Positions 8,018 through 11,384 of a stretch of DNA of 11,384 nt are shown in pieces. Origin of the DNA: Candidatus Heimdallarchaeota archaeon (GTDB taxonomy: Archaea > Asgardarchaeota > Heimdallarchaeia > Heimdallarchaeales > Heimdallarchaeaceae). The stretch lies in contig JAEOTK010000204.1 in assembly GCA_016839875.1 (NCBI GenBank), positions 1 to 11,384 of the forward strand. The letters run 5' to 3'. The translations under genes and the position numbers were made by a program. The notes beneath the pieces are model-generated. The model was not told where the DNA came from, searched no databases, and was given only the letters and a program-made list of their open reading frames with translations. Position 1 is the first letter of the stretch. Each line of letters opens with the position of its first letter.

Positions 8018-8023
8018 TTCTCC

Positions 8024-8039
8024 AATAGATTTAAGATTT
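8024..8039 (+). promoter_or_regulatory. Promoter element upstream of the TPR gene
   Basis: AATAGATTTAAGATTT combines a BRE-like purine start with a TTTAAG TATA-like core. It predicts a transcript start near 8057 and a leader of about 58 bases before the TPR gene. The same 16 bases, with one change, precede the cold-shock gene at 10073-10088, which supports a real element. Confidence 0.5.
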
Positions 8040-8114
8040 GTAAGAACATAGTGAAAACTAAAGAAAATTGGACCTTTGATGCTATTAACACAGTTATTAA
8101 GATAGTATGGAGTA

Positions 8115-9926
8115 ATGGTGAACAGATTGAATGAAACGGTGCAAGAAGAAATACTTCAAGTAGAACGATTGATTACTGAAGATGAGCATAAAAATGCATT
8201 AGAACTTGTAAGAAAAATTTCCAAAGAAAAGGGATTATCAATCGTAGATGAAATTGCTTGTACTTTACTTGAATCTAGAATCCTTTTTACTCTCGATGAA
8301 AGAGAAAAGGCAGTCAATACAGCTGATGATGTTTGGCCAACAATTCGTAGTCAAGAAGATCTACTGATCATTTTAGATTATTTGATATTTAGATTGAATG
8401 CTTTTTGGGGTATGGGAGAATATGATAAAGGTATCAAGATGTTTGAAGAACACATGGGTTTAATTGCAAAATTACAGTCTAAAGTCCCTAAAGATAAAGA
8501 GGAGAGCTACAAACTAAAATCCAGTAGTTTTCTTCTCAATGTAGGAATCTTATACTGGTATAAAGGTGAACTTGATGAAGCTCTAGTACATCATACACAA
8601 AGCTTAGTTTTTGCTGAAGAGATTAATGATAAAACATCCATTGCAAGGGCCTACAATAATATAGGTCTTATCTATTGGTCCAAAAGTGAACTCGATAAGT
8701 CAATTGAATTTTACCAACGCTCATTAAACATCTATGAGGAATTAGGATTGAAACAGAAAACTGGAGGAGTGTTGAGTAATTTAGCTAATGTATATACAAT
8801 GATGGGTGATTTGGATAAAGCACTAGAAAACCAGCTACATGCTTTAGAGATCAAAAAACAATCTGGCGAAAAAACAGCTATTGCGATCTCACTAATTAAT
8901 GTGGGAGTAGTATTTCAATTGAAAGGAAATCTTGACCAAGCAGCAGATTACTACAAGAAAGGATTGAATCTAAGTGAAGAGATTGATTCAAAACCCTATA
9001 TTGCTCTTGCACTGAATAACATAGCAAATATTTTTGGTTTGAGAGGGAATCTTGATTCTGCAACAGAGTTCTATAAAAGAAGCCTGAAAATCTATAAAGA
9101 GCTTGGGATAAAAGAAAAAATAGCACTATTACTAGCTAATATTGGTTCTAATTGTAGAGAAAGGGGTAACATTTCAGAAGCAATTGAATATTTCAATCAA
9201 AGCCTAAGCATTTATGAGGAAATAGGAAGTAATTTTGGTTCTGCTGTTGTACTACTTGATCTTCTTCAAGAAGCACTTGAACAAAATAACCAGAAATTAG
9301 TTGAGGAGTATTTAGAGAAATTACAACAAATCAATAATGCTGAAAAGATTCCTGCAATTGATCAACGTTTCCGTTTAGCAAAAGCTCTATCTCTTAAAAT
9401 CAGTGATAAGTCTCGCAGCAAAGCAAAAGCTATAGTTTTACTAGAGCAAATTATTGAAGAAGAAATCATTGATCATTCAATATCTGTTAAAGCAATGGTT
9501 CACTTATGTGATATGTTAATATCAGAACTAAAAAAATCAGCTGATATTGAGCTATTAGAAGAAATTAAGGAATTAGTCAGAAAGCTTCATAAAATTGCTG
9601 AAGAGCAATCATCCGATTCTATTCTTGCTGAGATTTATAGACTAGAAGCACTTCTAGCGCTAGCAGAGCTTGATCTGAAAGAATCAAGACTGTTGTTAGA
9701 GAAAGGTCTTACTCTTGCAGAAGATAAAGGTCTCGAGAGTATTGCTTCCAATATACGTGAAGAGCAGAACAGGCTAGAAGAACAAATCACAGTATGGGAG
9801 GAACTTCAAGAACGAAAAGCTCCATTAAAAGAAACATTACAGTACGTGAAAATAGAGGAATCTGTAAAACAGTTACAAAAAGAAGAAACCATTGCTTCCA
9901 GGAAATTATTTTCATTAAAGATTTAG
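8115..9926 (+). CDS. Tetratricopeptide repeat (TPR) protein
   Basis: This 603-residue soluble, helical protein is built around six consecutive 40-residue TPR units of the kinesin-light-chain/LGN type (TPR_12-like). Their first helices start near residues 141, 181, 221, 261, 301 and 341. Each has the pattern xNxGxxYxxKGxLDxAxxxYxxSL, with acidic linkers such as EEIGxK between units. Flanking regions (about 10-120 and 400-560) are also helical and look like degenerate TPR-type solenoid. The last 40 residues are charged and coiled-coil-like. No enzymatic, DNA-binding or membrane segment is seen, so it is probably a protein-protein scaffold with unknown partner. Start choice is uncertain: GGAG (8109-8112) is only two bases from ATG 8115 but five from an in-frame GTG at 8118, so GTG 8118 may be the true start. 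Confidence 0.87.
   Translation: MVNRLNETVQEEILQVERLITEDEHKNALELVRKISKEKGLSIVDEIACTLLESRILFTLDEREKAVNTADDVWPTIRSQEDLLIILDYLIFRLNAFWGMGEYDKGIKMFEEHMGLIAKLQSKVPKDKEESYKLKSSSFLLNVGILYWYKGELDEALVHHTQSLVFAEEINDKTSIARAYNNIGLIYWSKSELDKSIEFYQRSLNIYEELGLKQKTGGVLSNLANVYTMMGDLDKALENQLHALEIKKQSGEKTAIAISLINVGVVFQLKGNLDQAADYYKKGLNLSEEIDSKPYIALALNNIANIFGLRGNLDSATEFYKRSLKIYKELGIKEKIALLLANIGSNCRERGNISEAIEYFNQSLSIYEEIGSNFGSAVVLLDLLQEALEQNNQKLVEEYLEKLQQINNAEKIPAIDQRFRLAKALSLKISDKSRSKAKAIVLLEQIIEEEIIDHSISVKAMVHLCDMLISELKKSADIELLEEIKELVRKLHKIAEEQSSDSILAEIYRLEALLALAELDLKESRLLLEKGLTLAEDKGLESIASNIREEQNRLEEQITVWEELQERKAPLKETLQYVKIEESVKQLQKEETIASRKLFSLKI
8535..9206 (+). repeat. Six tandem 40-residue TPR units (120-base periodicity)
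   Basis: Within the TPR gene, the coding sequence keeps an exact 120-base register through six units, with no indels. The anchors LNVGILYWYKGELDEAL, NNIGLIYWSKSELDKSI, SNLANVYTMMGDLDKAL, INVGVVFQLKGNLDQAA, NNIANIFGLRGNLDSAT and ANIGSNCRERGNISEAI are spaced 40 residues apart. Repeats are diverged at DNA level, so this is old protein-level repetition, not a recent DNA repeat. Confidence 0.8.
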
Positions 9927-9931
9927 TAGAC

Positions 9932-9958
9932 AGTTTTCTTAAAAAATACTGGAAAACT
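9932..9958 (+). terminator. Inverted repeat after the TPR gene (possible 3' hairpin)
   Basis: AGTTTTC (9932-9938) and GAAAACT (9952-9958) are perfect 7-base inverted arms around a 13-base A-rich loop, starting six bases after the TPR stop. There is no T-run right after it, so termination is less certain than mRNA-end folding. The rest of the gap up to 10072 shows no gene or other structure I can support. Confidence 0.3.
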
Positions 9959-10072
9959 TGGAATTGGACTAACCCAATAGTTTATCAATCCATAATTAAG
10001 TGTAAAGTAAGTAGATTTAAACTAGTTAGTTATGTTTGTTTTAATCCTCTCAAGATTTAGCGACATCTAATT

Positions 10073-10127
10073 AATAGGTTTAAGATTTATTGGATGACAC
10101 TTCCTAAAAGTGAAAAATAAATGGAGG
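10073..10127 (+). promoter_or_regulatory. Promoter and Shine-Dalgarno of the cold-shock gene
   Basis: AATAGGTTTAAGATTT at 10073-10088 contains a TTTAAG TATA-like core (10079-10084) and predicts transcription from about 10106. A strong GGAGG at 10123-10127 lies nine bases before the ATG at 10137. Because the upstream in-frame GTG at 10110 falls almost at the predicted start of the mRNA, ATG 10137 is favoured. Confidence 0.55.
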
Positions 10128-10136
10128 AAAATCTCA

Positions 10137-10337
10137 ATGAAAGGAACAATTAAGAGAATCATGTATGATAGAAACTTTGGATTTATCCAAACAGCAGATG
10201 ATGAAGATAAAGATATCTTTTTCCATCGTTCTGGAGTAACCGTTGAATTCGGTGATCTAAGAGAAGGAGACGCTGTTGAATTCGATGTTGAAGATACTGA
10301 TAGAGGACAACAAGCAGTTAATCTAAAGACTGTATAG
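10137..10337 (+). CDS. csp: Cold-shock domain protein (CspA-like)
   Basis: This is a 66-residue single cold-shock domain, the usual size for bacterial-type Csp proteins. It begins MKGTIKRI. The RNP1-like motif RNFGFIQ (12-18) and RNP2-like DIFFHRS (26-32) are both present, followed by the loop and strands DLREGDAVEFDVEDTDRGQQAVNL. These aromatic residues bind single-stranded RNA or DNA; family members act as RNA chaperones, often in cold or growth adaptation. RNP1 starts with Arg-Asn where many Csps have Lys-Gly. The product is acidic overall. A GTG at 10110 in frame would add nine residues (MKNKWRKIS), but GGAGG lies inside that stretch and clearly serves the ATG at 10137. The gene is followed by its own terminator-like structure, so it is monocistronic. 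Confidence 0.9.
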   Translation: MKGTIKRIMYDRNFGFIQTADDEDKDIFFHRSGVTVEFGDLREGDAVEFDVEDTDRGQQAVNLKTV

Positions 10338-10360
10338 TTAAATTAAGTAAGTACAAGTAC

Positions 10361-10401
10361 GATATTTTCAAATATCTTACATTTCTTCTTTTCTTTTCTT
10401 C
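10361..10401 (+). terminator. Hairpin plus pyrimidine-rich tract after the cold-shock gene
   Basis: GATATTTTCAAATATC (10361-10376) has perfect 7-base arms around TC. It is followed by a 20-base T/C-only tract (10382-10401) made of TTTCTTC and TTTTC runs. This hairpin plus T-rich layout fits termination of the cold-shock mRNA, since archaeal polymerase stops at T-rich stretches. Confidence 0.5.
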
Positions 10402-10411
10402 AATGAAGAAA
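10395..10411. repeat. Perfect 7-base hairpin overlapping the T/C tract
   Basis: TTTCTTC (10395-10401), loop AAT, then GAAGAAA (10405-10411). An upstream TTTCTTC (10382-10388) can pair with the same GAAGAAA, so two alternative foldings exist. It may help termination or protect the mRNA 3' end; no further role can be inferred. Confidence 0.35.
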
Positions 10412-10446
10412 TATAATTTTCGAACAAATTCTAATATTTGCACATA

Positions 10447-10460
10447 AATTTTAATTATTG
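10447..10460 (+). promoter_or_regulatory. TATA box of the DinB-like gene, leaderless
   Basis: AATTTTAATTATTG has its AT-rich core centred about 27 bases before the ATG at 10478, and no ribosome site is visible between (TCCTCAAATCTAGTCTT). This predicts a leaderless mRNA. Confidence 0.45.
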
Positions 10461-10477
10461 TCCTCAAATCTAGTCTT

Positions 10478-10924
10478 ATGTTAGAACAGATACAAAACTC
10501 TCTGAAAAAAGGTCTAGCAGGAGCACATTCTCATATCAATCCTTTAGATGCTATTTCTGATATCGATGCAGATTTAGCTAGAAAGAGATTAAATGAGGAT
10601 TCACATTCAATCTGGGATATCTTATATCATCTAGTAATCTGGCAAGATATTTTTATTGAGAACATAAAAGGAAAAGAAGCAGATTGGGAAGTGCAAAGCT
10701 GGCTAACAAATGAATCCAAATTGGAAAATGAGGAATTCTACAACTTGAAAGAAAAATTCAAAGCTGGATTATTGGAATTAAAAAATCTAATAGAATATGT
10801 TAATCTCGCTGAAGGCTTATCATTCTGGCATAATGATCCAGTCGTGCAATTTGTTGTTGTAGCAATCACACATAATTCTTATCACACTGGTCAGATATTG
10901 TATCTAAAGAAAATTCTAAGTTAG
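10478..10924 (+). CDS. DinB-like four-helix-bundle putative metal-dependent protein
   Basis: This 148-residue protein matches the DinB/DfsB-like superfamily (the four-helix bundle family named after Bacillus DinB, not DNA polymerase IV). The family's three metal-ligand histidines are at expected places: His51 in IWDILYHLVIWQ at the end of the second helix, and His132 and His136 in ITHNSYHTGQI of the last helix. Length is typical. Related proteins include thiol-dependent transferases and many uncharacterised stress proteins. A metal site is well supported by the motif; substrate and thiol partner are unknown. No signal peptide. The gene appears leaderless with its own promoter and is followed by a short oligo-T tract, so it is probably transcribed alone. 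Confidence 0.85.
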   Translation: MLEQIQNSLKKGLAGAHSHINPLDAISDIDADLARKRLNEDSHSIWDILYHLVIWQDIFIENIKGKEADWEVQSWLTNESKLENEEFYNLKEKFKAGLLELKNLIEYVNLAEGLSFWHNDPVVQFVVVAITHNSYHTGQILYLKKILS

Positions 10925-10931
10925 GTATTAA

Positions 10932-10954
10932 GATTTCAAATAGAATCGTTTTTT
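10932..10954 (+). terminator. Weak hairpin and T6 run after the DinB-like gene
   Basis: GATT (10932-10935) can pair with AATC (10944-10947) across an eight-base loop, then G and six T at 10949-10954. Only the T-run is convincing; archaeal terminators can consist of a T-run alone. Confidence 0.35.
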
Positions 10955-10977
10955 ATTCAAATTTAATTGACTTAGTG

Positions 10978-10988
10978 GATTTAAAAAA
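10978..10988 (+). promoter_or_regulatory. TATA-like box of the small coiled-coil gene
   Basis: GATTTAAAAAA predicts transcription from about 11006-11010, leaving a leader of about 65 bases that contains the two palindromes at 11018-11049. A weak ribosome site (AAGTGAG, 11063-11069) lies five bases before the ATG at 11074. Confidence 0.4.
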
Positions 10989-11017
10989 CAAAAAACTAAT
11001 AAGGGTTTTGAGTGATT

Positions 11018-11049
11018 TTTCATAGTGAAATAGTTTTCATTATGAAAAC
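11018..11049. promoter_or_regulatory. Two tandem palindromes, candidate operator
   Basis: TTTCATAGTGAAA (11018-11030; 5-base arms, TAG spacer) is followed by GTTTTCATTATGAAAAC (11033-11049; perfect 8-base arms around one T). Their centres are 17 bases apart and both share the half-site TTTCAT/ATGAAA type. They lie just downstream of the predicted transcription start of the small coiled-coil gene, the typical position of a repressor site in archaea. A role as leader RNA hairpins is the alternative. Confidence 0.45.
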
Positions 11050-11073
11050 ATAGAAGAAGAAGAAGTGAGAAAT

Positions 11074-11223
11074 ATGAGCCAAGTCGAATTAACAAGAGAA
11101 GTAGAGAAGAAAATTAAAGTCCTTAAGAAAGAACTAGCTGAGTTAAAGAGATATAAGAAAACTTTGAAACAAGATTGTGGATGTATGGAGAAAGAAGTTA
11201 AGAACTGGTTAAAAGGACCATAG
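11074..11223 (+). CDS. Small coiled-coil protein with Cys-Gly-Cys motif
   Basis: A 49-residue ORF starts at ATG (MSQVELTREV) and ends in KNWLKGP before TAG. Residues 4-33 have a heptad-like pattern of Val/Leu/Ile with many Lys and Glu (VEKKIKVLKKELAELKRYKK), strongly suggesting a coiled coil that dimerises or packs on another helix. A DCGCMEKE segment at 34-41 puts two cysteines, two residues apart, at the break between helices; these could bind metal or form a disulphide. I do not recognise the family. Support for being a real gene comes from codon use like its neighbours, a plausible TATA box, weak ribosome site five bases away, and the tandem palindromes in its leader. It precedes a zinc-ribbon gene on the same strand with an independent promoter. 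Confidence 0.6.
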   Translation: MSQVELTREVEKKIKVLKKELAELKRYKKTLKQDCGCMEKEVKNWLKGP

Positions 11224-11267
11224 AATATTTACCAATGTCACGACAAGGTTGTTTACATTTGTATAAC

Positions 11268-11278
11268 TTTTTTAATTA
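11268..11278 (+). promoter_or_regulatory. TATA box of the zinc-ribbon gene, leaderless
   Basis: TTTTTTAATTA is centred about 25 bases before the ATG at 11298 and no ribosome site intervenes. The T-run in it may also terminate the preceding small gene. Confidence 0.45.
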
Positions 11279-11283
11279 GTATG

Positions 11284-11297
11284 CCATTAACTAATGG
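11284..11297. promoter_or_regulatory. Palindrome abutting the zinc-ribbon start codon (candidate operator)
   Basis: CCATTAACTAATGG has perfect 6-base arms around AC and ends immediately before the ATG at 11298. In a leaderless gene this spans the region between TATA box and transcription start, a typical place for an autoregulatory repressor. Confidence 0.4.
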
Positions 11298-11384
11298 ATG
11301 AGATTCTATTGTAAAAATTGTCAATCCAAATTTGATGATAAATATGAAGATCTTTTTGAAAATAAAAAATGTCCATTTTGTAAG
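11298..11384 (+). CDS. Zinc-ribbon protein, N-terminal part only (window edge)
   Basis: The frame from ATG 11298 stays open to the end of the window (29 residues). It begins MRFYCKNCQSKFDD and continues to ENKKCPFCK. The two CxxC pairs (Cys5/Cys8 and Cys25/Cys28) are spaced as in a small zinc ribbon of the rubredoxin/regulatory-protein type. Such N-terminal ribbons occur on transcription factors, small regulators and many uncharacterised archaeal proteins, so the function depends on the missing part. The start is supported by a TATA box about 25 bases upstream with no ribosome site, which fits a leaderless mRNA. Confidence 0.65.
   Translation, partial: MRFYCKNCQSKFDDKYEDLFENKKCPFCK

Noticed and set aside
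8896..9126. Minus-strand ORF of 76 codons
   Set aside because: Antisense to well-formed TPR repeats.
8535..9206. 120-base periodicity considered as a CRISPR or DNA repeat
   Set aside because: The repetition is at protein level (TPR units), DNA copies are diverged, and there is no repeat-spacer pattern.
9794..10060. Plus-strand ORF of 88 codons overlapping the end of the TPR gene and running into the gap
   Set aside because: Most of it is the TPR coding sequence in another frame; no ribosome site, and the translation looks like random sequence. It was considered as a frameshifted TPR extension but shows no TPR pattern.
10110..10136. GTG start at 10110 for the cold-shock protein
   Set aside because: A strong GGAGG lies inside this stretch nine bases before ATG 10137, which gives a standard-length domain.
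10478..10924. Reading the DinB-like gene as DNA polymerase IV
   Set aside because: It is 148 residues with a three-histidine four-helix-bundle pattern, which is the unrelated DinB/DfsB-like superfamily.
1..11384. tRNA, rRNA, riboswitch, insertion sequence, phage or defence genes
   Set aside because: No GC-rich folded RNA stretch, no transposase or integrase motif, no terminal inverted repeats and no defence-type domains were seen in any frame read.

Overview
The window looks like a piece of an archaeal chromosome, most plausibly from an Asgard archaeon (Heimdall- or Loki-like). This is inferred, not proven. DNA is AT-rich (roughly one third G+C by eye). Promoters are of the archaeal BRE/TATA type. 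Several start codons lie about 25-28 bases from a TATA box (leaderless), while others have a GGAGG/GAGGTGA-like ribosome site. The gene content (giant Ig-like surface protein with many N-X-S/T sites, 40-residue TPR protein, tandem membrane acyltransferases, small zinc ribbon) also fits. There is no rRNA, tRNA, CRISPR array or transposase, and no gap between genes exceeds about 210 bases.

Left part (1-5401), all on the minus strand: a large exported beta-sandwich surface protein whose C-terminus lies outside the window; a C_GCAxxG_C_C-type cysteine-rich putative redox protein; an NTF2/SnoaL-like protein; a doubtful 62-residue basic ORF; and an alpha/beta hydrolase with an intact Ser-Asp-His triad. 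Most have their own promoter, so this is a run of single genes rather than one operon.

Centre (5402-8017): a divergent promoter region, then two overlapping paralogous acyltransferase-3 membrane proteins on the plus strand. They are translationally coupled and probably modify a cell-surface glycan or lipid.

Right part (8018-11384), plus strand: a 603-residue TPR protein with six exactly 40-residue repeats; a 66-residue cold-shock-domain protein; a DinB-fold protein with a three-histidine metal site; a 49-residue coiled-coil protein with a Cys-Gly-Cys motif; and the start of a zinc-ribbon protein. The TPR and cold-shock genes share a nearly identical 16-base promoter element. The coiled-coil and zinc-ribbon genes each have palindromes between TATA box and start codon, where archaeal repressors often bind.

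I see no convincing undescribed multi-gene system. The best leads are the acyltransferase pair, the palindromic operator candidates, and the small coiled-coil protein behind the tandem palindrome.
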